The translations under genes and the position numbers were made by a program. Shown here in pieces: positions 19,532 through 27,240 of a DNA stretch of 32,481 nucleotides. The DNA is from an uncultured PS1 clade bacterium (GTDB taxonomy: Bacteria; Pseudomonadota; Alphaproteobacteria; MED-G09): the NCBI GenBank assembly GCA_902533755.1, contig CACANC010000010.1:1-32481 (forward strand). Reading direction: 5' to 3'. How positions within the stretch are numbered: the stretch's first letter is position 1; each line of letters begins with the position of its first letter. The notes under the pieces were generated by a model that was not told the DNA's origin, did not search any database, and saw only the letters and a program-made list of their open reading frames with translations.

Positions 19532-20518
19532 TCAGGATAATAAACCCTTTGAAACAGCAAGTTCTCTAATATCTTTTTCTGTACGCGGGCCTAAAACAGA
19601 AATAACTTTAGAAGATAAATAGGAACCTAAATTAGCACACTCATGGTGACGCATATTTTTACTTAAACCATATAAAAAGCCTGCAGCATATAAATCCCCT
19701 GCTCCTGTTGTATCAACTAATTTATCAGGAGGGTAAGCTACTACCTCATCAGTTTGAGAGTCGGAAATAACTATAGAGCCATTGTGACCACGTGTGATAA
19801 TAGATAATTTTAATTGTGATCTAGAAGCTGAAATTGCATCAGATAAAATCTCTGTTTTAAATAGAGCCTTAAACTCATCTTCATTACCAAAAACGATATC
19901 TACATTCTTTGTTAGATCTAAAATTTCTTCATGCCATTTAGTTACACAAAATGAATCAGATAAGCTAAGAGCGGTTTGAATATTATTCTTTTTAGCTAAC
20001 TCCAAAGCTTTCTTACATGAAGACTTAGCTAAATCTTCATCCCATAAATAACCCTCAAGATAAACTATTGCTGAATTTGCAATACTTTCTTCATTAACCT
20101 CATCAGGAGATAATTGAGAAGCAGCACCTAAATAGGTTCTCATTGATCTTTGAGCATCAGGAGTCACATAAACTAGACATCTTCCAGTGTCTAACCCAGT
20201 GTCGGAGGGATTTGATGTAAACTTTACACCTGCATCATCCATATCTTTGATATACTCAATTCCTAAAGCATCATTTTTAACCCTTCCAATAAAGGCTGAA
20301 GATCCTCCCAAAAATGAAAATCCAACAGCTGAATTTGCAGCGGATCCTCCTGAAGCAACTTTATTATCTGGAATTATACTTTGTAATTTTTCAATTTCTT
20401 CTTTTTCAACGGGTCTCCACGATCCTGGTTCAATACCCTGATCATTCATAAACTCAAAACTTACATCTGCTAAAATATCAACAATTGCATTACCAACAAA
20501 TAAACAATCATATTTCAT
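19532..20518 (-). CDS. PfkB-family carbohydrate/nucleoside kinase, adenosine-kinase-like
   Basis: A 328-residue ribokinase-fold enzyme that phosphorylates a sugar or nucleoside with ATP. The N-terminal LFVGNAIVDILADV and SGGSAANSAVGFSFLGG (substrate-binding PfkB signature 1) and the C-terminal VDTTGAGDLYAAGFLYGL (signature 2, catalytic D275) are clear. NEDEFKALF and TRGHNGSIV also fit. Proteins with this layout are often annotated as adenosine kinase in alphaproteobacteria, but substrate prediction within PfkB is poor. I set the start at the ATG ending at 20518 because AAGGA lies 8 bases before it; upstream TTG 20539 and ATG 20527 would overlap or abut the previous gene and have no proper spacing. 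It follows the carboxylesterase gene by 11 bases, so they are likely co-transcribed. Confidence 0.87.
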   Translation of the reverse strand: MKYDCLFVGNAIVDILADVSFEFMNDQGIEPGSWRPVEKEEIEKLQSIIPDNKVASGGSAANSAVGFSFLGGSSAFIGRVKNDALGIEYIKDMDDAGVKFTSNPSDTGLDTGRCLVYVTPDAQRSMRTYLGAASQLSPDEVNEESIANSAIVYLEGYLWDEDLAKSSCKKALELAKKNNIQTALSLSDSFCVTKWHEEILDLTKNVDIVFGNEDEFKALFKTEILSDAISASRSQLKLSIITRGHNGSIVISDSQTDEVVAYPPDKLVDTTGAGDLYAAGFLYGLSKNMRHHECANLGSYLSSKVISVLGPRTEKDIRELAVSKGLLS

Positions 20519-20529
20519 AAAAATCATCC

Positions 20530-22335
20530 TTACCTGCAAGCGTCATTTTTAATTTGCCAGTTATCAACCCAAGAATATACATCCTCTAAGAAAGAACACT
20601 TGTTATTAACTTTAAAAGACCTTTCATCATTTTCAAAAATATTTACAAGTTTATCATGAGGGGCATATCCATTACTCATCCTTGGTGCATTTGATTGTTC
20701 AGTATCCAATATCATTATCCTATCTTTATTAATTCCGCCCTTAGGCCATTTATCCCACTGAAGTGCATTTTCTAATTGAGCATTTGGATGCCCATCTTTA
20801 GCAAAATGTGCCCAATATTGCATAATTAATTTTGATAATTTTATTCTTTCAGACTCATTTTTCTTAGTAAATAAAAATCTAGTCTGTCTTCCAAAATCAA
20901 AATCACCCATTACAAATGGAATTTCTAGGCCATGTCCAGCGCCTAATAAAAAAGAAAAATCCATGCCCAAAATACTTGGTTGTTCATCCCAATCAAATCT
21001 ATAGGCGTAAACATTTGAATAGCCTCCATTCACTATTGCATCAGCAGGCGTATCTACAGCATTTGATCGCCAAGCTAAGCTCTGATAATCAGATTTAAGA
21101 TCATAGAAGAAAGGATCCTTAACTATAAAGGTAAGATTTAAGATATTAGTAACTAATTCTTCGTCAAAAAGATTAAATGTTTTATTTTCATCTTTATTGA
21201 CACCAAGAATAATTGGAACATTTGCATGTCTATTTTTATCGCTTAGTGCAGCTAGAATACTATCTTTAGGTAAGACAAAATCATCTCCAATTATCCTTGC
21301 TAATTGTGTTGTGCTTTCCCAAACTTTACCCTTCGACCAATTTCTCATCAGGTCATGAGAATCCAAATTCATTAATTCTTCAATATTACCCGTCTCATGA
21401 ATATGAGTATTAATTATTCCTTCATTCAGCAGAGAATTAACAAATTCTTTTGTTGTCTTGTGTCTGTATCTATAATCTTTGCCCAGAGGATGAATGTTTC
21501 GATCTATCTCTTCAGCATCCTCTATTGAAGTGAGTGTAATTCCGCCTGATTGAGATATCGCTCGGTGAAATAAACCTTTAGCTAAAGGTGAAACATATAA
21601 GGCTATCACATTTTGACCGCCTGCACTTTCACCAAAAATAGTGATATTATTTTTATCGCCGCCAAAACCTTCTATATTATCTCTTAACCATTCAAGCGCT
21701 TTAATTTGATCTAGTAGTCCAAAATTTGGTGAGACATCAATACCATCTGATTTATTTCTTAGTTCTGGATGCGAAAACCATCCAAATAAACCTAATCTGT
21801 AGGAAATTGTTACCACTATTATATTTTGTGATGCCACAAATCTTTCTGGATTATATTCTGAGGTCATGCCACTGGTGTTACCTCCTCCATGAATCCATAC
21901 CATCACCGGAAGTTTATTTATTTCTTTAGGGACATAAGTTACACTATATGAAGGCGCATAAATATTTAGATACAAACAATCTTCATCACCAATTATATCT
22001 CCGGGTTTAGCTAGACCACCTCCAGTAAGAGATGACTGTATTTGTACGCAAGGGCTACCAAAATTTGTTGCCTCATAAACTTTATCCCAACTATTTACAT
22101 TTCTCGGCGCTTTCCATCTTAATTTATCTATAGGAGCTTCTGCATAGGGCACACCAAACCATATGTGAATGCCTTCTTCACCTTCAATTCCTATAACTGG
22201 ACCTGAGTTAGTTAATCGTAATGAGTCAGGTGATGTTTTGACAATTTCACTAGATGGCCTTATGGAATCAATCGTTTCACAACTTGTGAGAAAAAAGATC
22301 GAGAGAAATATAGTGGTAAAAATATTTTTTTTCAT
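20530..22335 (-). CDS. Type-B carboxylesterase, predicted lipoprotein
   Basis: A 601-residue esterase of the carboxylesterase/cholinesterase family. The N-terminus MKKNIFTTIFLSIFFLTSC is a lipoprotein signal with lipobox LTSC (Cys19), placing it on a membrane facing the periplasm or at the cell surface. The oxyanion-hole HGGG is near 149-152. The nucleophile S237 is in FGESAGGQN. The acid is likely the Glu in GVNKDENKTF, and the His is in GAGHGLEIPFVMG, so the triad looks complete. It should hydrolyse carboxylic esters; the substrate is unknown. The start is the ATG at 22335; an in-frame TTG 4 codons upstream is less likely. It heads the minus-strand unit with the PfkB kinase and is divergent from the HD-protein cluster; the shared 77-base gap probably holds both promoters. 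Confidence 0.9.
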   Translation of the reverse strand: MKKNIFTTIFLSIFFLTSCETIDSIRPSSEIVKTSPDSLRLTNSGPVIGIEGEEGIHIWFGVPYAEAPIDKLRWKAPRNVNSWDKVYEATNFGSPCVQIQSSLTGGGLAKPGDIIGDEDCLYLNIYAPSYSVTYVPKEINKLPVMVWIHGGGNTSGMTSEYNPERFVASQNIIVVTISYRLGLFGWFSHPELRNKSDGIDVSPNFGLLDQIKALEWLRDNIEGFGGDKNNITIFGESAGGQNVIALYVSPLAKGLFHRAISQSGGITLTSIEDAEEIDRNIHPLGKDYRYRHKTTKEFVNSLLNEGIINTHIHETGNIEELMNLDSHDLMRNWSKGKVWESTTQLARIIGDDFVLPKDSILAALSDKNRHANVPIILGVNKDENKTFNLFDEELVTNILNLTFIVKDPFFYDLKSDYQSLAWRSNAVDTPADAIVNGGYSNVYAYRFDWDEQPSILGMDFSFLLGAGHGLEIPFVMGDFDFGRQTRFLFTKKNESERIKLSKLIMQYWAHFAKDGHPNAQLENALQWDKWPKGGINKDRIMILDTEQSNAPRMSNGYAPHDKLVNIFENDERSFKVNNKCSFLEDVYSWVDNWQIKNDACR

Positions 22336-22351
22336 TTTATTTTCCAATATA

Positions 22352-22379
22352 TTAACAAATAATATAGATTAAATATAAA
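22352..22379 (+). promoter_or_regulatory. Candidate sigma-70 promoter for the HD-protein/MFS genes
   Basis: TTAACA at 22352-22357 (5 of 6 to -35) and TATAAA at 22374-22379 (5 of 6 to -10) are 16 bases apart. Transcription would start near 22386, about 27 bases before the ATG at 22413, leaving room for the AGGGGAAGAG ribosome-binding region. This is the best-matching promoter in the window, within an AT-rich background. Confidence 0.5.
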
Positions 22380-22412
22380 TAAAGGTTTTTTTAGCTTAAA
22401 AGGGGAAGAGCT

Positions 22413-23003
22413 ATGGATAAAAAAGTGGAAAAACAAAGAGCTTCATATAGAACAATGGCTGAGTCTACCAAGGAAGATTGGGAAATAATTGGTAACTACG
22501 CAATGGGTTTTAATGCTGATTTACCAAATAGAATTCTTGATCATTTAAAGATGTTGCGAGGTGATCATGGTGGATTTGCCGTTGATAGACTAGAACATAG
22601 CTTACAAACTGCAACTCGAGCTTATAAAGATAATAGAGATGAAGAATATGTAGTATGTGCGTTACTTCATGATATGGGAGATATTCTTGGTTCATATAAT
22701 CACGCTGAAATAGGTGCCGCTATTCTTAAACCATTTGTTTCAGAACAAAATCATTGGATGCTTAATCATCATGGTATTTTTCAAGGGTATTATTTCTTTG
22801 AGCATCTTGGATTAGATAGAGATATGCGTGAACAATTCCGCGGTCACGAACATTTTGAATATACGGCTCAATTTTGCCACCTTTATGACCAATGTGCATT
22901 TGACAAAGATTATGAATCTATGCCTTTAGAAGCATTTGAACCAATGGTTCAAAAAGTTTTAGCAAAACCAAAAGCTTCGATATATAAAGGCAGAAACTAT
23001 TAA
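22413..23003 (+). CDS. HD-domain protein of the COG4341 / PhnZ-like type, possible diiron oxygenase
   Basis: A 196-residue cytoplasmic protein. The HD-fold metal ligands can be placed as H62 (in RLEHSLQ), H86-D87 (in LLHDMGD), H97 (in YNHAEIG), H119 or H120 (in LNHHG) and D159 (in LYDQ). The LEHSLQ segment and the spacing to LLHD are shared with PhnZ, the mixed-valent diiron oxygenase that cleaves 2-amino-1-hydroxyethylphosphonate. The PhnZ loop residues Y24 and E27 are not kept: the aligned positions, 10 and 7 before H62, are His and Phe. So the same phosphonate chemistry is not expected. A phosphohydrolase of the wider HD superfamily is the alternative. It is followed 15 bases later by an MFS transporter, suggesting joint use of an imported compound. 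AGGGGAAGAG precedes the ATG. Confidence 0.8.
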   Translation: MDKKVEKQRASYRTMAESTKEDWEIIGNYAMGFNADLPNRILDHLKMLRGDHGGFAVDRLEHSLQTATRAYKDNRDEEYVVCALLHDMGDILGSYNHAEIGAAILKPFVSEQNHWMLNHHGIFQGYYFFEHLGLDRDMREQFRGHEHFEYTAQFCHLYDQCAFDKDYESMPLEAFEPMVQKVLAKPKASIYKGRNY

Positions 23004-23018
23004 AACCTAAAATAATCA

Positions 23019-24317
23019 ATGCAAAGAATAATCTCATCAAGACTTGCTTGGACTGCAGCAATTTTACTAACTGCAATTAATACCTATTCATTTGCTGATA
23101 GGCAGCTTCCATCCATTATGATACCCGAATTAAAAGCTGAGTTACTTTTAACAGATGCTCAGATAGGGTTTCTTTTTGGCACCGTTTTTGCAATATTTTT
23201 TGGAATAGCTACAGTTATTTTTGGAAGATTAGCTGATACTCCATACAGAAAAAATGTCCTTATTTTTGCTATTATTATGTGGAGCGTATTGACAGGTCTT
23301 TGTGGAATTGCTCAACAATTTTGGGATTTAATAATATTTAGAATTGGAGTTGGTGTTGGTGAAGCAGCATTAGGGCCAATTGCATTAGTTGTATTTGCTG
23401 CATATTTTACAAGAGAAAAACTACCCTTAGCACTTGGAATATGGGGAACTGGACCATTTTTAGGTTCTGCTCTTGCAGGTTGGGGTGGGGCTGCAGTAAT
23501 CACAAATATGGATATTATAAAACCTTATATAGGCTTCTTATCTAACTTCTCTGATTGGAGGATTACTTTCTTTTTATTTGCAATTCCGGGTTTACTATTC
23601 GCATTATTTTTAAAATTTTTACCCTTCCCCGAAACTAATATTGAAAAATCAGAATCAGCTGCATTTATGCCCTTTTTTAAAAAGGCCTGGAAATTTTTCC
23701 TTCTAATGTTTATTGGAGTAACAATCACAGGATTAGTTGGTTATTCAGTTTTAGCTTGGGGAATAGAAATGTTAGTAAGGGTACATGATATTCCAAAAAC
23801 AATAGCCGGACAAAATTTTGGTATTTTTAATATATTTCTTGGTATTGGTGGAAGCGTTGGAGCAGGAATCATAGCCAGCAATATGATAGCAAAAGGCACC
23901 ATTAATGCGCATCTTAAAATAGCTGGTATTTTTGTAATATTATTATGGCTTTCACTTCTACTATTCACCCTGTCAGATAATTCATTTAATTCTCAAATTG
24001 GTTTAGCAGGTATGATTTTATTTATGTCATGTGGACCTGGCTTATATGGTGCTGCATTTCAAAGTGCTTCGCCTGTTAACCTCAGAGGAAGGACTGCATC
24101 AATCTATTATATAAGTGCAAATGTTATAGGGTTTGCTCTAGGGCCTTTTGCTTTAGGTTTCTTTAATGACTTCATATTTAATGCAGAAAATGGATATGAC
24201 CAAACAGGCATAAGATATTCTTTGCTTTCGATAGGAATAATTTTGTATCCAATTGCTGCTTTGTGTTTTTATAAGGCTTCAAAATTATTCTTACCTCTTC
24301 AAGCAGAAGCTGAGTAA
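23019..24317 (+). CDS. Major facilitator superfamily transporter, spinster-like
   Basis: A 432-residue inner-membrane protein with about 12 hydrophobic spans. N-terminal landmarks are TYSFADRQLPSIMIPELKAE and the loop 2-3 signature FGRLADTPYRKN (MFS G-x-L-aD-rxGrk type). The fourth-to-fifth span FRIGVGVGEAALGPIALVV and the central loop are also typical of spinster-like MFS proteins, a group including sugar-phosphate, organic-acid and lipid-related carriers. The substrate is unknown. No strong ribosome-binding site is seen before the ATG, and the gap to the HD gene is only 15 bases, so it is probably translationally linked to it. Transport direction cannot be told from sequence. Confidence 0.88.
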   Translation: MQRIISSRLAWTAAILLTAINTYSFADRQLPSIMIPELKAELLLTDAQIGFLFGTVFAIFFGIATVIFGRLADTPYRKNVLIFAIIMWSVLTGLCGIAQQFWDLIIFRIGVGVGEAALGPIALVVFAAYFTREKLPLALGIWGTGPFLGSALAGWGGAAVITNMDIIKPYIGFLSNFSDWRITFFLFAIPGLLFALFLKFLPFPETNIEKSESAAFMPFFKKAWKFFLLMFIGVTITGLVGYSVLAWGIEMLVRVHDIPKTIAGQNFGIFNIFLGIGGSVGAGIIASNMIAKGTINAHLKIAGIFVILLWLSLLLFTLSDNSFNSQIGLAGMILFMSCGPGLYGAAFQSASPVNLRGRTASIYYISANVIGFALGPFALGFFNDFIFNAENGYDQTGIRYSLLSIGIILYPIAALCFYKASKLFLPLQAEAE

Positions 24318-24335
24318 TCATAAAAAATTAAGATA

Positions 24336-24364
24336 TTGACCTTGTCTAAATGATCTAACAATAT
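24336..24364 (+). promoter_or_regulatory. Candidate promoter for the crotonase/hydrolase genes, overlapped by an inverted repeat
   Basis: TTGACC at 24336-24341 and CAATAT at 24359-24364 are separated by 17 bases. The -35 is strong, the -10 weak. ATATTG (24333-24338) and CAATAT (24359-24364) are exact inverted repeats spanning the promoter and are followed by a run of seven T, so a weak terminator of the MFS gene is an alternative reading. Confidence 0.35.
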
Positions 24365-24384
24365 AGTTTTTTTAAGGACAAATT

Positions 24385-25170
24385 ATGAAATACGAAACTC
24401 TAAAATTTGATATAGATCAGGGTTTGGGAATTATTACTTTAAATAGACCTGAAGCAGCAAATGCTATCAATATTCCTATGGCTAAAGATCTTTTAAATAT
24501 AGCGATTGAATGTGAGGGAGGTGCTCCTGTAAGGTCACTTTTACTGAAAAGTGAAGGTAAATTATTTTGCGCTGGAGGAGATCTAAAATTCATTTCTGAA
24601 CTAGATAATATAAGATCTGGTCTTGCAGAAATGTTAGGTTATTTACATGCAGCTCTTGGAAAAATAGATCATCTTGATACGCCCTTGGTAGGTGCAATAA
24701 GTGGGACAGCAGCTGGTGCTGGGTTGTCGCTTGTTTCAGCTTGTGATCTAGCAGTTGCTGGAGAAAGTGTTAATTTTACTATGGCTTATACAGCGGCAGG
24801 TCTTACACCAGATGCAAGCTCAACATTTCATTTGCCTAGATCAATTGGAAAAAAGAGAGCTATGGAACTAATGCTTACAAATAGAGTTTTATCTTCAAAG
24901 GAAGCACTAGATTGGGGATTAATTAATTCAGTAGTAGCTGATGATAGTGTAAATGATGAAGCTGAAAAATTAGCAAGAAAATTAGCTAATGGTCCTACAA
25001 AAGCATATGCCGGAGTTAAAAATATGCTTAGACAAACATTTTCTAATGGACTGGAGACGCAAATGGAAGAAGAGTCACAAATATTTGCTCAACAACTTAA
25101 AGGAAGTGATGGGATAGAAGGTATAAAAGCATTTACCGAAAAAAGAAAACCTGATTTTAAGGGAGAGTAA
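24385..25170 (+). CDS. Enoyl-CoA hydratase/isomerase family protein, PaaG-like active site
   Basis: A 261-residue crotonase-fold protein acting on an acyl-CoA. The first oxyanion segment is LFCAGGDLKFI at 60-70 and the second is SGTAAGAGLSLVSACDLAV at 106-124. The usual hydratase glutamates are absent: where crotonase has GG..E and PE..LG, this has GAGLS and MAYTAAGLTPDASST. The aspartate D143 in GLTPDASST sits where PaaG (epoxyphenylacetyl-CoA isomerase) and related isomerases carry their catalytic Asp (GL.PD.G.T). So isomerisation of an enoyl- or epoxy-CoA is more likely than hydration. AAGGA precedes the ATG. The haloalkane dehalogenase-type gene begins 5 bases after the stop, and two hydrolases follow in tight order, so this is probably one operon. 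Confidence 0.88.
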   Translation: MKYETLKFDIDQGLGIITLNRPEAANAINIPMAKDLLNIAIECEGGAPVRSLLLKSEGKLFCAGGDLKFISELDNIRSGLAEMLGYLHAALGKIDHLDTPLVGAISGTAAGAGLSLVSACDLAVAGESVNFTMAYTAAGLTPDASSTFHLPRSIGKKRAMELMLTNRVLSSKEALDWGLINSVVADDSVNDEAEKLARKLANGPTKAYAGVKNMLRQTFSNGLETQMEEESQIFAQQLKGSDGIEGIKAFTEKRKPDFKGE

Positions 25171-25175
25171 ATATC

Positions 25176-26054
25176 ATGACAGAGATTTCTGAAAAAGAAT
25201 TAGAGAAGAAATTTGTAGAAGTCCTTGGTAAAAAAATGGCTTATCATGAACGAGGTGAAGGTAATCCAATAGTTTTTCAACATGGTAACCCGACCTCTTC
25301 ATATCTTTGGAGAAACATAATTCCATATCTTGAGAAACAAGGAAGATGCATAGCTATTGATCTTATTGGAATGGGTGATAGTGAAAAATTAGAGGACCAA
25401 GGTGAAAATACATATTCTTATCATGTACAAAAAAGATATTTTGATGCCTGCTTAAAAGAACTAAATATAGATAATAATGTTATTTTTGTAATACATGATT
25501 GGGGGTCATCACTAGGTTTCAATTGGTCATTTGAGAATCAAAATAGTGTTAAAGGAATTTGCTATATGGAGGCTATAGTTCAAAATCTTGTCTGGGATTC
25601 ATGGCCTGATGATGCGACATCAATTTTTCAAGGATTTAGATCAGAAGCTGGAGAAGACCTAATTCTTAAAAAAAATCTCTTTATAGAAGGTGTTTTACCA
25701 AGTGCAATTATTAGAGATTTAAGTGAAAAAGAAATGACAGTCTATAGAAAACCGTTCCTAAATGAATTAGAAAGAAGACCCACACTTGATTGGCCAAGAC
25801 AAATACCTATAAACGGTGAGCCTGAGAAGGTTTGTGCAATTGTTGAAAAATATTCTGGGTGGATGTCAGAAAATGAAATACCAAAATTATTTATAAATGC
25901 TGAACCTGGGTCAATTCTTGTTGGAAAACAAAGAAAGTTTTGTAGGGCATGGAAAAACCAAAAGGAAGTTACAGTTAGCGGAACTCACTTTATTCAAGAG
26001 GATTCACCACATGAAATTGGGCAAGCAATCGCAGAATGGGTCAAAGTAATTTAA
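25176..26054 (+). CDS. Haloalkane dehalogenase-type alpha/beta hydrolase (HLD-II, DhaA/LinB-like)
   Basis: A 292-residue protein that closely follows DhaA and LinB along its length. These enzymes cut carbon-halogen bonds by water, giving alcohol and halide. The whole functional set is present: nucleophile D108 followed by halide-binding W109 in VIHDWGSSLGF, second halide-binding residue N38 in HGNPTSSYLWRN, acid E132 in CYMEAIV (the HLD-II position) and base H271 in GTHFIQEDSPHEIG. DLIGMGDSEK and FIEGVLPSAIIR also match. No signal peptide, so it acts in the cytoplasm. It is 5 bases after the PaaG-like crotonase and 18 bases before a second hydrolase. Some family members have weak or unknown substrates, so dehalogenase activity is a strong prediction and the natural halide is unknown. 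Confidence 0.9.
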   Translation: MTEISEKELEKKFVEVLGKKMAYHERGEGNPIVFQHGNPTSSYLWRNIIPYLEKQGRCIAIDLIGMGDSEKLEDQGENTYSYHVQKRYFDACLKELNIDNNVIFVIHDWGSSLGFNWSFENQNSVKGICYMEAIVQNLVWDSWPDDATSIFQGFRSEAGEDLILKKNLFIEGVLPSAIIRDLSEKEMTVYRKPFLNELERRPTLDWPRQIPINGEPEKVCAIVEKYSGWMSENEIPKLFINAEPGSILVGKQRKFCRAWKNQKEVTVSGTHFIQEDSPHEIGQAIAEWVKVI

Positions 26055-26072
26055 TTTTTAAGTGAAAATAAA

Positions 26073-26990
26073 ATGTTCGAAAGAAAAAAACTCGATTGGG
26101 GGGAAGGCGAAACCTCATTCATTGAAATCTTTGATAATAAAGATAAGCCAGGTTTTCAATTCGCTCATGCTACCGGTTTTAATGCTTTAACATATAAAGA
26201 ATTATTAGAGCCTTTGTCTGATAATTTTAATGTGAGAGCTGTTGATGCTAGAGGTCATGGCTTTACCAAGCTAAAGGCAAACCCGCAAGATATGTATGAT
26301 TGGAAAATTTATTGCGATGACTTAATAAAGTCAGTTGAATTATTTGCTGAAAAAACTCAAAAACCTATAATTTTAAGTGGTCACTCAATGGGTGCAGCTT
26401 CAGCAATTCAAGTCGCAGCTATTCGTCCTGACTTAGTAAGTGGATTAGTCTTAGTAGACCCAGTTTTAATGACTAATAAAATTAAAGTAATTTTTAAAAT
26501 AGGAAGGAAGTACCCAATTTTCAAAAATTTTCCAATCATTAAACAAGGTATGATGATGTCTGAAGCAACAAAAAAACGAAGAAGAGATTGGAAAAATAAA
26601 GAGGAGATTTTTAACTCTTATAAAAATAAACTCATCTTTAAAACTTGGACTGAAGCAACATTAAGAAATTATATTGAAGGTGGAACAGAGCTTATTGGCG
26701 ATGAAACTCGTCTAACTTGTGATCCCTTATGGGAAGCTGCAACATTTTCATCCTGGAAACATGATGCTATGGGTTTAATAGATAAGCTCAATTGTCCAAT
26801 AACTCTTCTGCAAGCTGAATTTAATAGTACAGCAAGAGGAGATGGTCCAATAAAATTGATGCAGCAGGATAAACTTGGAGTTCATAAAATAGTAAAAGGT
26901 TCAACACATTTTTTACCAATGGAATTTCCTAATATCATAAAAGAAGAAATTAATAGACTTCAGAAACGCATAAATAACGAAAAAAAATAA
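26073..26990 (+). CDS. Alpha/beta hydrolase, unknown substrate
   Basis: A 305-residue alpha/beta-hydrolase-fold protein without signal peptide. The oxyanion-side segment is FAHATGFNALTYKEL near 30-44, followed by VDARGHGFTKL. The nucleophile S105 sits in SGHSMGAAS. The general base is likely H279 in GSTHFLPMEFP. The acid may be D133 in LVLVDPVLM, directly after the strand following the nucleophile, rather than at the commoner later position; LLQAEFNST offers no clear Asp there. This family covers esterases, lactonases and C-C bond hydrolases. It follows the dehalogenase-type gene by 18 bases, and its product may act on the same compound. No known marker of MhpC-type C-C hydrolases is clear to me. 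Confidence 0.82.
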   Translation: MFERKKLDWGEGETSFIEIFDNKDKPGFQFAHATGFNALTYKELLEPLSDNFNVRAVDARGHGFTKLKANPQDMYDWKIYCDDLIKSVELFAEKTQKPIILSGHSMGAASAIQVAAIRPDLVSGLVLVDPVLMTNKIKVIFKIGRKYPIFKNFPIIKQGMMMSEATKKRRRDWKNKEEIFNSYKNKLIFKTWTEATLRNYIEGGTELIGDETRLTCDPLWEAATFSSWKHDAMGLIDKLNCPITLLQAEFNSTARGDGPIKLMQQDKLGVHKIVKGSTHFLPMEFPNIIKEEINRLQKRINNEKK

Positions 26991-27042
26991 ACAATTTTCA
27001 TTCTACTCATTCATAGGTTATTATCCAAATTGGAGGGTATAA

Positions 27043-27216
27043 ATGGAGAATGATGAAATTACGCCTGCACAGGAGCCTATACTTGAAATAGAAGAAACTC
27101 CTTTTGTTCCAATTAGAAATAAAGAAATAGACTACATTGGTGCTTTAGAAGGTTTTGTACTGGTTATTTTAATATGCATGATTTTACTTGGTATTGTTAA
27201 AAGGATGAATAATTAA
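27043..27216 (+). CDS. Small single-span membrane protein, 57 residues, unknown function
   Basis: A short gene beginning at ATG 27043 with an excellent ribosome-binding site, GGAGG at 27032-27036, 6 bases upstream. The 57 residues have an acidic N-terminal half (MENDEITPAQEPILEIEE), then a hydrophobic span of about 19 residues (around 33-51, with ALEGFVLVILICMILLGIV), and a basic tail KRMNN. By the positive-inside rule, the tail is cytoplasmic and the acidic part outside. I recognise no family. It lies 52 bases after the alpha/beta hydrolase and converges on the MaoC gene, separated by a hairpin. Small membrane proteins often regulate or stabilise transporters or enzymes; the role here is unknown. 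Confidence 0.7.
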   Translation: MENDEITPAQEPILEIEETPFVPIRNKEIDYIGALEGFVLVILICMILLGIVKRMNN

Positions 27217-27240
27217 AAAAAGAATACTATTCTTATCTTT
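27214..27240. terminator. Candidate bidirectional terminator between small membrane gene and MaoC gene
   Basis: AAGAA (27220-27224), TACTA loop and TTCTT (27230-27234) form a short hairpin, flanked by a run of seven A on the left and ATCTTTT on the right, so it could act on both strands. The stem is short and AT-rich. Its place between two convergent genes is the main support. Confidence 0.35.

Noticed and set aside
22413-23003. Assigning the HD protein as a phosphonate oxygenase (PhnZ)
   Set aside because: The key PhnZ loop residues are replaced and no phosphonate transport or hydroxylase gene is in the window; only the fold and metal ligands are supported.
23312-23968. Three minus-strand open frames inside the MFS gene
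   Set aside because: They mirror the hydrophobic codon pattern of the transporter on the opposite strand and match no family I know.
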